Assembly: GCA_025210795.1 (NCBI GenBank)
Contig: JAOAQZ010000020.1
Coordinates: 124,001 to 188,000 of the forward strand
From: Cohaesibacter sp.
Lineage (GTDB): Bacteria; Pseudomonadota; Alphaproteobacteria; Rhizobiales; Cohaesibacteraceae
DNA length: 64,000 bases
Direction of reading: 5' to 3'
The notes under the pieces are model-generated. The model was not told the DNA's origin and made no database searches. It worked only from the letters and a program-made list of their open reading frames with translations. A program made the translations under genes and the position numbers. Shown one piece after another: positions 1 through 8,887 of the stretch. Within the stretch, counting starts at the first letter, position 1. Each line of letters opens with the position of its first letter.

Positions 1-188
1 GTGGCGGTCGCTGGGAGACCATCACCACCGAAGCGGTGGCTCTGTCATCAGGGGGCAATCGCCGGGTGATCGGCATCTATGCGCTGGTGCAAATGGCTCT
101 GCCCTTTATCGGCTTCACTCTGGCCTTGGCAATTCCCGCCTTTCTTCATCGGGATCGCCGAGATTTGCAGCCCGCCCGCCATGATTAA
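1..188 (+). CDS. ABC transporter permease, C-terminal end (partial)
   Basis: The gene starts before the window. The reading frame beginning at base 3 is open to a TAA at 186-188 and encodes about 61 residues. They contain one hydrophobic segment (around IYALVQMALPFIGFTLAL) and end in a short basic tail rich in Arg and His, as at the cytoplasmic end of a permease's last helix. A gene for an ABC ATPase follows 62 bases downstream on the same strand, so this is most likely its partner permease, of the thiamine/iron/YnjC-like kind. The family assignment rests mainly on context because so little of the protein is visible. Confidence 0.55.
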   Translation, partial: GGRWETITTEAVALSSGGNRRVIGIYALVQMALPFIGFTLALAIPAFLHRDRRDLQPARHD

Positions 189-250
189 AGCCAGCAAGCC
201 GAAAAGGAAACTTACAATGCAACAAACCCGATTTTGGCAAGAGGCCTGAT

Positions 251-910
251 ATGACAAATGCGCAGGATAAGGATCAGGCACACGGGCTTGAGCTTGACAC
301 CATCGTCATCTCACTGGATGGGCAGTGCCTTGTCGATGTCAGTTTGAGCGTTGAGCCGGGAGAGATTGCCACCATCATGGGGCCATCAGGATCGGGAAAA
401 TCCACCTTGCTGGCCTATCTTGGCGGCTTTCTGGCTTCTGACTTTGTAGCAAGCGGCGCTGTACGCCTTGACGGCGTCGATGTGGCCACGCTTCCATCCG
501 AGCGCCGCCAGATCGGAATTCTCTTTCAGGACCCGCTTCTCTTTCCCCATCTCTCGGTCGGGGAAAATCTGGCCTTTGGTCTTGATGCCGCCATCAAGGA
601 TAAAAAGGAGAGGCGAAAGCGGGTGGATGCAGCCCTTGTGGATATCAATATGCCGGACTTTTATGCCCGTGATCCTGCAACCCTGTCTGGCGGGCAAAAG
701 GCACGGGTGGCTCTTGCCCGTGTCTTACTCTCTGCGCCCAAGGCGCTATTGCTTGATGAGCCTTTCTCAAAGCTTGATGCCAGCCTGCGCGCCCAAATGC
801 GCCAGTGGGTGTTTGACAAAGCCAAGGCGCAAGGCGTGCCGATCTTGCTCGTCACCCATGATGAAGAGGATGCAAAAGCGGCAAATGGTCCCTTAATCCA
901 GCTGGGATGA
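251..910 (+). CDS. ABC transporter ATP-binding protein (YnjD-like)
   Basis: A 219-residue ABC ATPase. The Walker A motif GPSGSGKST is at residues 44-52, a Q-loop (ILFQDPLLFPHLSVGENL) follows, then the signature LSGGQKARVALAR, Walker B LLLDEP and a switch histidine in LLVTHDEED. The short length without a C-terminal regulatory domain matches the small ATPases of thiamine-, iron- or YnjBCD-type importers. It lies directly downstream of a permease fragment and is probably the last gene of that operon. The substrate cannot be told from this protein. Energy coupling at the inner membrane is the secure part of the call. Confidence 0.85.
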   Translation: MTNAQDKDQAHGLELDTIVISLDGQCLVDVSLSVEPGEIATIMGPSGSGKSTLLAYLGGFLASDFVASGAVRLDGVDVATLPSERRQIGILFQDPLLFPHLSVGENLAFGLDAAIKDKKERRKRVDAALVDINMPDFYARDPATLSGGQKARVALARVLLSAPKALLLDEPFSKLDASLRAQMRQWVFDKAKAQGVPILLVTHDEEDAKAANGPLIQLG

Positions 911-977
911 TCCAAGAGCCAGACAGAAGAGGCCGCTTTTTCCTTGCACTTCTTTCGGTGGCGGGGTAGGCGAGATT

Positions 978-3434
978 ATGCCAAAGATTAAACTCCCCGA
1001 TTTGCCGATTAAAGAGGCGCTGCCCGCGCTGCTCTCAGCCCTTGATAAGGGCAATAAAGCCGTTTTGATTGCACCACCGGGCGCCGGCAAAACCACCTGC
1101 GTGCCGCTGGCGCTGCTTCATCAGGAATGGCGGCACGAGCAGGGCGGCAAAATCATCATGCTTGAGCCGCGCCGACTGGCGGCCAAAGCCTCGGCTCGCC
1201 GCATGGCCTCGATGCTGGGGGAGAAGGTTGGCGGGCAGGTGGGCTATCGCGTACGCATGGAAAGCCGTATCTCCAAAGACACCGTGATCGAAGTGGTGAC
1301 CGAAGGGGTCTTTGCGCGCATGATTGTCGAGGATCCGTCCCTTGAAGGGGTAAGCGCGGTCCTGTTTGACGAATTTCACGAGCGCAATCTGGATGGGGAC
1401 AAGAGCCTTGCCTTTGCGCTCGACGCGCAGGAAGCCTTGCGGGAAGACTTGCGCCTTGTTGTCATGTCGGCCACCTTGGATGGAGGGCGCGTTGCCTCCA
1501 TTTTGGATGATGCCCCTGTCATCGAATCTTTGGGTCGTGCCTATCCGGTTGAAACCCGCCATATCGGGAGGCAACCCCGTGACAGGCTGGAAGATGTGGT
1601 CACCCAAGCGGTGTATCAGGCGCTGGATGAAGATGAAGGCTCAATCCTTGTTTTCCTCCCTGGTCAGGCAGAAATTCACCGCACGCAAGAAAGACTGGCC
1701 AAAAAGCTCCCTGCCGATTGCCTTTTGGCTCCCTTATACGGGGCGATGGAGGGACGCGATCAGGATCGGGCAATCCAGCCAGCCCCGAAAGGCACACGCA
1801 AAATTGTGCTGGCCACCTCCATTGCTGAAACCTCGCTTACTATTGACGGGGTGCGCATCATCATCGATGCAGGCCTTGTGCGCCGCCCCCGTTTTGAGCC
1901 AAGCCTTGGTCTCTCGCGTCTTGAGACGGTCAAGGTCTCGCGCGCCAGCGCCGACCAAAGACAGGGGCGTGCGGGGCGAACCGAGCCGGGCATCTGTTAC
2001 CGGCTGTGGGAGAAGGGGCAAACAGCAGCCCTGCCAGCCTTTGAGCCGCCAGAGATTTTGCAAACAGACCTCTCGCGCCTTGTGCTTGATCTGGCCGTAT
2101 GGGGAGAAATGGACCCTGCCAACCTGCGCTGGCTCGATGAGCCGCCAAAGGCTGGCTGGCAGGAGGCGGTGAAATTGCTCAAAACCTTGGGCGCGCTGGA
2201 TGATGAGGGTCGCCTCACCGCCCATGGCAAAGACTTGGCCAGCCTGCCTTTGCCGCCCCGCTTGGGCCACATGCTGGTGTGTGCAAGAGAAAAGGGGCAG
2301 GAGAGTTTGGCGGCAAGCATGGCTGCGATCTTGAGCGAAGGCGGACGCTTGCGCCATAATGATATGCGCCGCCTGTTGCAGGATCTGGAGGCAGGCCGCC
2401 TGCCACGGGCAAAGGAAATCAAGGCACTTGCCAAACGCTGGATGAAAGACAGACCAGCCAAACTGAAACCTCAGGAATCGGGGCGTATTCTTGCCCTTGC
2501 CTATCCTGATCGGGTGGCCATGCGGCGCGGGGCGGAAGGGCGCTACTTGCTGGCTTCCGGGCGCGGGGGCGCGTTGCAAGGGGATGACCCGCTCAACGTG
2601 GAGCCTTTCCTTGTCGTGGCAGAGCTGCATGGTGCGGCCAGCAATGCCCGGATCAGCCTTGCTGCCCCCATTACGCGCGCAGAAATCGAAGCGGATCTTG
2701 AGGGGCAAATCACAGAGCAGGAAAAAGTGAGCTTTGACAAGCAAACCGGTGCGGTTAATGCCGTGATGCAGACCTGTCTTGGCCGACTTGTCCTTGCTGA
2801 GAAAAAGCTGAAAAATCCGTCCTCTGAAGCCATTGAAACCGCTTTGATTGAGGCCATTGGCAAAAAAGGTCTGTGGACTCTTCCCTTTAGCAAAGAGATG
2901 ACGCGCTGGCGCGGACGGATCCAGTTTGCTGCTCGCTTTGACGAAGACTTGCCGGATTTATCCGACGAGGCTCTATTGGCATCGCTTGATGAGTGGCTGC
3001 AGCCCTATCTTGCGGGCAAAATGTCCTTGGCAGACATCACCGCAGCCGATGTGCAGGCCGCTTTGCAAGCCCTCATCCCCTATGATCGCCTTCAGGCGCT
3101 GGAGGATGCCCTGCCCAGCCATTTTGTTGTCCCCACTGGCTCGAAAATCCCCATTGATTATGCAGCGGAAAATGGTCCGGTGCTGGCGGTGCGAGTGCAG
3201 GAACTATTCGGACTGGCCCATCACCCCACTATTATGGGTGGCAAAATTCCCCTTTTGCTGCATTTGCTCTCGCCCGCCCATCGCCCCATCCAGCTAACGC
3301 GGGATTTGCCGGGCTTTTGGAGCGGCTCATGGAAAGACGTTAAAGCGGATATGAAAGGACAATATCCGCGCCATGTCTGGCCGGATGATCCCCTTGCGAC
3401 AGAGGCCACACGGCGGGCCAAGCCAAGGCGCTGA
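978..3434 (+). CDS. hrpB: ATP-dependent RNA helicase HrpB
   Basis: An 818-residue DEAH-type helicase, full length for the family. Walker A is APPGAGKTT (32-40). The DExH box appears as DEFHERNLDGD, motif III as SATLDGG, followed by FLPGQAEIHR, ATSIAETSLTIDGV and the arginine-rich QRQGRAGR. The long C-terminal region (helicase-associated and HrpB-specific) ends in a basic tail. HrpB is a predicted RNA helicase of poorly known cellular role in proteobacteria. It starts 67 bases after the ABC ATPase and is probably a separate unit. Nothing looks damaged. Confidence 0.93.
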   Translation: MPKIKLPDLPIKEALPALLSALDKGNKAVLIAPPGAGKTTCVPLALLHQEWRHEQGGKIIMLEPRRLAAKASARRMASMLGEKVGGQVGYRVRMESRISKDTVIEVVTEGVFARMIVEDPSLEGVSAVLFDEFHERNLDGDKSLAFALDAQEALREDLRLVVMSATLDGGRVASILDDAPVIESLGRAYPVETRHIGRQPRDRLEDVVTQAVYQALDEDEGSILVFLPGQAEIHRTQERLAKKLPADCLLAPLYGAMEGRDQDRAIQPAPKGTRKIVLATSIAETSLTIDGVRIIIDAGLVRRPRFEPSLGLSRLETVKVSRASADQRQGRAGRTEPGICYRLWEKGQTAALPAFEPPEILQTDLSRLVLDLAVWGEMDPANLRWLDEPPKAGWQEAVKLLKTLGALDDEGRLTAHGKDLASLPLPPRLGHMLVCAREKGQESLAASMAAILSEGGRLRHNDMRRLLQDLEAGRLPRAKEIKALAKRWMKDRPAKLKPQESGRILALAYPDRVAMRRGAEGRYLLASGRGGALQGDDPLNVEPFLVVAELHGAASNARISLAAPITRAEIEADLEGQITEQEKVSFDKQTGAVNAVMQTCLGRLVLAEKKLKNPSSEAIETALIEAIGKKGLWTLPFSKEMTRWRGRIQFAARFDEDLPDLSDEALLASLDEWLQPYLAGKMSLADITAADVQAALQALIPYDRLQALEDALPSHFVVPTGSKIPIDYAAENGPVLAVRVQELFGLAHHPTIMGGKIPLLLHLLSPAHRPIQLTRDLPGFWSGSWKDVKADMKGQYPRHVWPDDPLATEATRRAKPRR

Positions 3435-3593
3435 TAAACCCTTTGATTGTTAACAAAAAATCATCACAAAGAGCGCAAAAAAACATCAATATTGACGTTG
3501 GGGCGGAGCAAGGGATAGCAAAGTCCGATCAAAGCAAAGTTTATGCCCAAAAACCTTTTCTCCATGGGGGAAATCAAAGATTCTGGCTGCAAT

Positions 3594-3609
3594 GCATGCA
3601 ATTGCATGC
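3594..3609. promoter_or_regulatory. Perfect 16-bp palindrome, candidate operator of the nucleoside locus
   Basis: The sequence GCATGCAATTGCATGC reads the same on both strands without a mismatch. It sits in the 299-base gap between hrpB and the nucleoside binding-protein gene, about 125 bases before that start codon. Such position and symmetry suit a dimeric repressor, which is inference. No convincing -35/-10 pair could be chosen beside it. The rest of the gap holds a possible small reading frame (3443-3673) that shows no family features and is not called. Confidence 0.45.
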
Positions 3610-3733
3610 CAAACTAATGTCTAATATTGCCGTCGGCAGTCCTGATCCGTGCATTTATCTGATGGGCGACTAAGGGAAATCCGCGACAATTCAAAGCAGT
3701 ATGGAATGATAAATCGTTAAAGGGGAAAGCCTT

Positions 3734-4729
3734 ATGTTGCGTCAGTTTTTTGGTGCTGCAGCTCTTGCAACCATGATGGTTGCTGCACCTGCACTTGCTG
3801 CAGCAATCAAGCCTGCGGTCGTCTATGATATGGGCGGCAAGAATGACCAGTCTTTCAACCAGTCAGCTTATGCCGGGGCTGATCAATATGCCAAGGACAA
3901 AGGCACCGCCTATAAGGACTTTGAAATCCAGAATGACACCCAGCGCGAGCAGGCCATGCGCCGCTTTGCGAAAAAGGGCTATAACCCAATTGTTGTCATC
4001 GGTTTCTCTCAGGCCGAAGCTTTGAAGAAAGTCGCGCCTGAATTCCCGGACACCAAATTTGCCATCATCGACATGGTTGTCAATCTGCCAAATGTGCGCT
4101 CCGTGGTCTTTAAAGAGCATGAAGGCTCATATCTGGTTGGCCTCTTGGCTGCAAAAGCCGCAAAGTCCGGCAAAGTCGGCTTTGTTGGGGGTATGGACAT
4201 TCCTTTGATTCGCGCCTTTGCTTGTGGCTATAAGCAAGGTGCAATGGCTGCCAATCCCAAGGTTGAAGTCTTTGAAAACATGACCGGCACCACCGGTGCT
4301 GCATGGAATGATCCGGTCAAAGGTGGCGAGCTTGCAAAATCCCAGATTGATCGCGGTGCTGACGTTGTCTATCACGCAGCAGGTGGCACAGGCGCTGGCG
4401 TTCTGCAGGCTGCAGCAGATGCTGGCAAGCTTGGCATTGGCGTTGATTCCAACCAGAACGGCATCCATCCCGGCAAGGTTCTGACCTCCATGGTCAAGCG
4501 CGTTGATGTTGCTGTCTATAATGCCTTTAAAGATCTGGCCGAAGACAATTGGTCTTCAGGCATCAATGTTCTGGGTCTGGCTGAAGACGGTGTTGCCTGG
4601 GCTGATGATGAAAACAATAAGTCTTTGATCAATGATGACATGCGTGCCGCTGTCGAGCAGGCAACCAAAGACATTATTTCCGGCAAAATCGTTGTGCATG
4701 ACTATCGTGCAGATAATACCTGCCCATAA
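3734..4729 (+). CDS. BMP-family nucleoside ABC transporter, periplasmic binding protein
   Basis: A 331-residue protein with a Sec signal peptide (residues 1 to about 23, ending in PALAA) and no lipobox cysteine at that point, so probably a free periplasmic protein. The start of the mature chain, VVYDMGGKNDQSFNQSA, and the later GFVGGMDIPLIRAFACGY are typical of the BmpA/Med/PnrA family, which binds purine nucleosides. A ribosome binding site AAGGGG lies upstream. The three other transporter genes follow after a 392-base gap that starts with a terminator-like hairpin. This could make the binding protein more abundant than the membrane parts. The nearby enzymes all act on nucleosides, supporting the substrate. 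Confidence 0.9.
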   Translation: MLRQFFGAAALATMMVAAPALAAAIKPAVVYDMGGKNDQSFNQSAYAGADQYAKDKGTAYKDFEIQNDTQREQAMRRFAKKGYNPIVVIGFSQAEALKKVAPEFPDTKFAIIDMVVNLPNVRSVVFKEHEGSYLVGLLAAKAAKSGKVGFVGGMDIPLIRAFACGYKQGAMAANPKVEVFENMTGTTGAAWNDPVKGGELAKSQIDRGADVVYHAAGGTGAGVLQAAADAGKLGIGVDSNQNGIHPGKVLTSMVKRVDVAVYNAFKDLAEDNWSSGINVLGLAEDGVAWADDENNKSLINDDMRAAVEQATKDIISGKIVVHDYRADNTCP

Positions 4730-4744
4730 GAAGTAAAAGTCCAG

Positions 4745-4780
4745 ATGCCCCGGTCTCCTGTAGTGATCGGGGCATTCTTT
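4745..4780 (+). terminator. Hairpin behind the binding-protein gene, partial terminator or attenuator
   Basis: ATGCCCCG at 4745-4752 pairs perfectly with CGGGGCAT at 4768-4775, with a 15-base loop and then TCTTTGATTT. The U tract is broken, so termination may be incomplete. It starts 15 bases after the binding-protein stop codon, a common place for a hairpin that trims expression of downstream transporter genes. Confidence 0.6.
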
Positions 4781-4801
4781 GATTTCAGATCTTGAGCTTG
4801 A

Positions 4802-4919
4802 AGCGACTTTTCGCTATTGGCTCGGAAATCTTTGGCAAACCGAAGTTCGGCCCTTGCCCGCCACCCAAGGCGGTGTACCGCCGAGCCGAAACCAAAAACA
4901 GACGGCTTTCGGGCAAAGA
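4802..4919 (+). other. Region dense in inverted repeats ahead of the nucleoside transporter ATPase
   Basis: The 392-base stretch 4730-5121 carries no convincing gene. Within it are AGCGA/TCGCT (4802-4806 with 4811-4815), GGCTCGG/CCGAGCC (4819-4825 with 4881-4887), CCGAA/TTCGG (4840-4844 with 4846-4850), CCTTG/CAAGG (4852-4856 with 4866-4870) and GGCGG/CCGCC (4869-4873 with 4878-4882). TTGCCCG (4854-4860) can also pair with CGGGCAA (4910-4916). Some pairings exclude each other, as in a switching leader RNA, but no known riboswitch class was recognised. It could equally be decayed intergenic repeat DNA. Confidence 0.3.
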
Positions 4920-4975
4920 AGTCCTGACCCCGAAAACAGATAGTTAGGTTTGACAAGCCCAATCGCTTCCCTGTT

Positions 4976-5003
4976 GGATCATGTCTTTCAAAGAGCATGA
5001 TCC
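4976..5003. repeat. Inverted repeat GGATCATG/CATGATCC
   Basis: GGATCATG (4976-4983) and CATGATCC (4996-5003) are perfect complements. The 12 bases between them can extend the stem with TCTT pairing to AAGA, leaving one bulged G and a three-base loop. No U tract follows, so it is not a standard terminator. It lies 118 bases before the ATPase gene and may stabilise or mark the 5' end of the downstream transcript, or be a protein-binding site. Confidence 0.4.
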
Positions 5004-5121
5004 TGAACTCCTTGGCTGGTTTGCATGGCGCTTATGCCTTCATGCATCCATGTAGCCAGAGCCGCTTTGAAGCAATCGAGGATGATTGCCACAGGACGGG
5101 GACCAGATGCCGGGCCTATAG

Positions 5122-6780
5122 ATGGGGAAGACGATCTTGGATAGCGAGCAATCCACCACCGAAAGCTCATCTGCTGCACCGGGCAGCACAGCTGTGGCTG
5201 ACATCCCGGCCATCAAGCTGGTTGGGATCGAAAAGCGCTTTGGCGATGTCTATGCCAACAGAAATATTGATCTGACGGTCAAGAAAAGCTCGATCCACGG
5301 CATTATCGGGGAAAATGGCGCAGGCAAATCCACGCTGATGTCCATCCTCTATGGCTTTTATTCCGCCGATGCGGGCGAGATATTCGTCAATGGTCAGAAA
5401 GAACAGATTACCGATAGCCAAAAAGCCATCAGCATTGGCATTGGCATGGTGCACCAGCATTTTATGTTGGTGGATAATTTTACGGTTCTGGAAAATGTTG
5501 TGCTGGGCGTTGAAGGGGGAATGACCCTTGCAGGCGGCATGGCGCGTGCGCGCAAGGAATTGCAGCATCTGGCTGACGAATATGCGCTTGATATTGATGT
5601 AGATGCCTTGATTGAAGAACTCCCCGTTGGTTTGCAGCAGCGGGTCGAGATCCTCAAGGCGCTCTATCGCGGTGCCGATATCCTTATTCTTGACGAGCCG
5701 ACAGGGGTGCTGACACCGGCTGAGGCCGATCATTTGTTCCGCATTCTTGAGCAATTGCGCGATCAGGGAAAAACCATCCTCCTGATCACCCACAAGCTGC
5801 GCGAAATCATGGCCATCACCGATGAGGTCTCTGTCATGCGCCGCGGCGAAATGGTGGCGACGGTACAAACGGCTCAAAGCTCGGTCGAGCAACTGGCCGA
5901 ATTGATGGTTGGTCGCCATGTTTTGCTGCAAGTGGAGAAGGACGAGAATGAGCCGGGCGGCGAAGTGCTGCGGGTGGAAAATCTCACCGTTACCGACAAG
6001 CGTGGTGTGACGTTGGTGGATGATGTTTCTTTCTCTGTGCGCGCGGGCGAGATTGTCGGCATTGCCGGTGTGTCTGGCAACGGCCAATCGGAATTGATGG
6101 AAGCAATCTCCGGTATGATCAAGGCAAGCTCCGGCCGGGTGCTTTTAAATGGTGACCCGATTGGGGTGACCGAAAAGGCCGACGCCAATGAGCTGCGCCA
6201 TCGCGGTATGGCCCATGTGCCAGAAGACCGCCACCGCACCGGCCTTGTGACCAAATTCCCGGCAACGGAAAATATGATTTTGGGCTATCAGGATCTGGAG
6301 AAATATGGCGCAGGGCTGTTCCTTGATCTTGGGGCTATTCTGGAAGAGACCAAAAGCTTCATGCAGGATTTTGACGTGCGCCCGCCGGACCCAAATCTGA
6401 AAGCTGCCAATTTCTCGGGCGGCAATCAGCAAAAGCTGGTTCTGGCCCGCGAGATGGAGCGCGATCCCGATATCCTGCTGGTTGGTCAGCCAACCCGAGG
6501 GGTGGATATCGGGGCGATTGAATTCATTCACAAGCGCCTTATCCAAATGCGCGATGCGGGCAAGGCCATCTTGTTGGTCTCGGTCGAGCTGGACGAAATC
6601 CGCTCCTTATCCGACCGCATTCTGGTGATGTTTGCAGGCAAAATTGTTGGCGAGCGCGATAACAGCGCCAGCGAAGGCGAGCTGGGCCTGATGATGGCTG
6701 GCATCAATAAGCAAGATGACGCCGCCAATGCCACCAATGCTGATGACACAATCTCCCACAAAGAAGGAGACCTCTCATGA
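5122..6780 (+). CDS. Nucleoside ABC transporter ATP-binding protein (two domains)
   Basis: A 552-residue protein with two ABC domains in tandem, as in sugar/nucleoside (YufO-like) importers. The first has Walker A GENGAGKS at 63-70, signature LPVGLQQRVEILKAL and Walker B LILDEPTGVLTPAEA. The second has the degenerate nucleotide site of this family, with GVSGNGQSEL in place of a normal Walker A and GQPTRGVDIGAIE downstream. The N-terminal 30 residues are Ser/Thr-rich and not conserved, and the ribosome binding site is weak, so the start is uncertain. Its stop overlaps the permease start (ATGA, 6777-6780). Confidence 0.92.
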   Translation: MGKTILDSEQSTTESSSAAPGSTAVADIPAIKLVGIEKRFGDVYANRNIDLTVKKSSIHGIIGENGAGKSTLMSILYGFYSADAGEIFVNGQKEQITDSQKAISIGIGMVHQHFMLVDNFTVLENVVLGVEGGMTLAGGMARARKELQHLADEYALDIDVDALIEELPVGLQQRVEILKALYRGADILILDEPTGVLTPAEADHLFRILEQLRDQGKTILLITHKLREIMAITDEVSVMRRGEMVATVQTAQSSVEQLAELMVGRHVLLQVEKDENEPGGEVLRVENLTVTDKRGVTLVDDVSFSVRAGEIVGIAGVSGNGQSELMEAISGMIKASSGRVLLNGDPIGVTEKADANELRHRGMAHVPEDRHRTGLVTKFPATENMILGYQDLEKYGAGLFLDLGAILEETKSFMQDFDVRPPDPNLKAANFSGGNQQKLVLAREMERDPDILLVGQPTRGVDIGAIEFIHKRLIQMRDAGKAILLVSVELDEIRSLSDRILVMFAGKIVGERDNSASEGELGLMMAGINKQDDAANATNADDTISHKEGDLS

Positions 6781-7889
6781 GTGCCCCTCTGGCCAAACTG
6801 CCCAAATGGGTCGATTATGGGTTGATCCCGCTTCTTAATCTTGCCGCAGCTCTCTTTGTCTCCGGTCTTGTTGTGCTTTTGATCGGCGAAAACCCCCTTG
6901 AAGCCGTCTATTGGCTGGTTCAAGGCTCTTTGGGATATGGCGAGGGCATCGGCTTCACGCTCTATTACACGACCAACTTTATTTTCACCGGACTTGCGGT
7001 GGCTGTGGCAGCCCATGCCGGTTTGTTTAATATCGGTGGCGAGGGACAGGCCTATTTTGCCGGACTTGGTGTGGCGCTGGCCTGTCTTGCGCTTGATCAT
7101 TATGTGCCATGGTGGATGACCTTCCCCGTCGCTGTGCTGGGCGGTGCGTTATTCGGGGCCGCATGGGCCACGATCCCGGCCTACCTTCAAGCAAAACGCG
7201 GCAGCCATATTGTTATTACCACAATCATGTTCAACTTCATCGCTTCGGCGGTGATGGCCTATCTTCTGGTCAATATCTTCAAGCAGCCAGATTCCATGCA
7301 GCCGGAAAGTCGCACCTTCCTGGAAGGGGGGCGCTTGCCATTTGTGCATGAAGTGTTGGAATGGGTCGGTATCAAGATCGATCACAGCCCGCTTAACCTC
7401 TCCTTTGTGGTAGCGCTGGTTGCCTGTGTGATCGTTTGGGCGCTGATCTGGCGCACTCGCCTTGGTTATGCCATTCGCACCATGGGCACCAACCCCAATG
7501 CTGCCGTTTATGCGGGGATGAATGTCTCAAAACTGATTGTCATCACTATGATGATTTCCGGTGCCCTTGCGGGCATGCTGGCCCTTAATGAAGTGATGGG
7601 AACCCAGCACCGGCTGCTGCTTGATTTCACCGCAGGTTACGGGTTTGTGGGCATTGCGGTTGCCTTGATGGGGCGCTCCCATCCCGTGGGCATCATCATG
7701 GCCTCTGTCCTTTTTGGCATGCTCTATCAGGGTGGTGCGGAGCTGGCGTTTGAAATGCCCAAAATCACCCGCGACATGATCATTTCCATTCAGGGTCTGG
7801 TGATTTTGTTTGCCGGTGCGATGGAGCATATGTTCCGCCCAGCGCTTATCCGCATTTTCGTGCGCACCCCGCAAACTGCCAGCGCATAA
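6777..7889 (+). CDS. Nucleoside ABC transporter permease 1
   Basis: A 370-residue membrane protein with about nine hydrophobic segments, of the branched-chain amino acid/sugar permease superfamily (BPD_transp_2). The stretch AAHAGLFNIGGEGQAYFAGL near residue 80 is the characteristic sequence of the first nucleoside permease (YufP/BmpC-like). It overlaps the ATPase gene by four bases, which suggests translational coupling. With the second permease it forms the channel through which the binding protein delivers nucleosides. Confidence 0.92.
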   Translation: MSAPLAKLPKWVDYGLIPLLNLAAALFVSGLVVLLIGENPLEAVYWLVQGSLGYGEGIGFTLYYTTNFIFTGLAVAVAAHAGLFNIGGEGQAYFAGLGVALACLALDHYVPWWMTFPVAVLGGALFGAAWATIPAYLQAKRGSHIVITTIMFNFIASAVMAYLLVNIFKQPDSMQPESRTFLEGGRLPFVHEVLEWVGIKIDHSPLNLSFVVALVACVIVWALIWRTRLGYAIRTMGTNPNAAVYAGMNVSKLIVITMMISGALAGMLALNEVMGTQHRLLLDFTAGYGFVGIAVALMGRSHPVGIIMASVLFGMLYQGGAELAFEMPKITRDMIISIQGLVILFAGAMEHMFRPALIRIFVRTPQTASA

Positions 7890-7905
7890 GGATAGGAGAG
7901 AGACA

Positions 7906-8877
7906 ATGGAATTTTTGCAAACCCTCACCTTGATCCTTGATTCAGCTTTGCGTCTGTCCGTACCCTTGCTATTGGCCTGTCTTGCTGGACTTTATTCCGA
8001 GCGCTCGGGCGTGGTTGATATCGGCCTTGAAGGCAAAATGCTGGGCGCAGCCTTTGCCGCGGGCGCGGTTGCCTATGTCACAAGCTCTGCGTGGCTTGGA
8101 CTGTTTGCCGCTATTGCCGTTGCTGTTGGTCTGGCGCTGGTCCATGGCTATGCCTCCATCACCCAAAAAGGCAACCAGATCGTCTCGGGCGTTGCCATCA
8201 ATTTTGTTGCAGCGGGCCTAACCGCCCTTTTGGGGCAAGCATGGTTCCATCAGGGTGGCAAAACCCCGCAATTGCCCAACAGTGCGCGTTTTACCCCTAT
8301 TGAATTGCCGGGTGCAGAAGCGGTCAAAGATGTGCCCGTTGTGGGGCAGATCTATTCAGAATTGCTGTCTGGTCACAGCCTGTTGGTCTATGCCGCTCTT
8401 GCGGCTGTTCCCTTTACATGGTGGGTGCTCTATCGCACCCGCTTTGGCTTGCGCCTGCGCGCTGTGGGCGAAAATCCCGGTGCGGTGGATACAGCAGGGA
8501 TTTCGGTGATCTCGCTTCGCTATCGCGCGGTTATCATTACCGGCATTCTGTGCGGCATTGCAGGCTCTTATCTCTCCATTGCCCAATCGGCAGGCTTTTC
8601 CAAAGATATGACAGCGGGTAAGGGCTTTATCGCGCTTGCCGCTCTCATCTTTGCCAAATGGAAACCGGTCAACGCCTTGGGGGCCTGCTTCCTGTTCGGC
8701 TTCCTTGATGCGGTTGCCATCCGCGCGCAGGGCACGGTCCTTCCGGTGGTGGGTGAGGTGCCCGTTCAATTCATGCAGGCGCTGCCCTATATCCTCACGG
8801 TGATCCTGCTTGCAGGCTTTATCGGAAAAGCCATTCCGCCAAAAGCAGGTGGCGTGGCTTACACCAAAGAGCGCTAG
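7906..8877 (+). CDS. Nucleoside ABC transporter permease 2
   Basis: A 323-residue permease paired with the previous gene (YufQ/BmpD-like). The segment YSERSGVVDIGLEGKMLGAA near the N terminus is the family hallmark. The start ATG at 7906 was chosen over a start 96 bases upstream because GGATAGGAGAG lies just before it and because the longer form would overlap permease 1. It has about eight to nine hydrophobic segments. The cytidine deaminase gene starts 10 bases after its stop. Confidence 0.92.
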   Translation: MEFLQTLTLILDSALRLSVPLLLACLAGLYSERSGVVDIGLEGKMLGAAFAAGAVAYVTSSAWLGLFAAIAVAVGLALVHGYASITQKGNQIVSGVAINFVAAGLTALLGQAWFHQGGKTPQLPNSARFTPIELPGAEAVKDVPVVGQIYSELLSGHSLLVYAALAAVPFTWWVLYRTRFGLRLRAVGENPGAVDTAGISVISLRYRAVIITGILCGIAGSYLSIAQSAGFSKDMTAGKGFIALAALIFAKWKPVNALGACFLFGFLDAVAIRAQGTVLPVVGEVPVQFMQALPYILTVILLAGFIGKAIPPKAGGVAYTKER

Positions 8878-8887
8878 GGAGAGTGTC

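Noticed and set aside
1734..2744. A 336-residue open frame on the minus strand inside hrpB
   Set aside because: It lies entirely opposite a clearly conserved helicase gene. Its sequence is rich in His, Cys and Arg, as expected of an antisense frame.
3443..3673. A 76-residue reading frame ahead of the nucleoside binding-protein gene
   Set aside because: No family features, no good ribosome binding site, and it spans the candidate operator palindrome. It is best seen as open by chance.
4702..4998. A 98-residue minus-strand reading frame in the nucleoside locus gap
   Set aside because: It runs through the terminator hairpin and the inverted-repeat region and overlaps the end of the binding-protein gene. 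Its sequence has no recognisable features.
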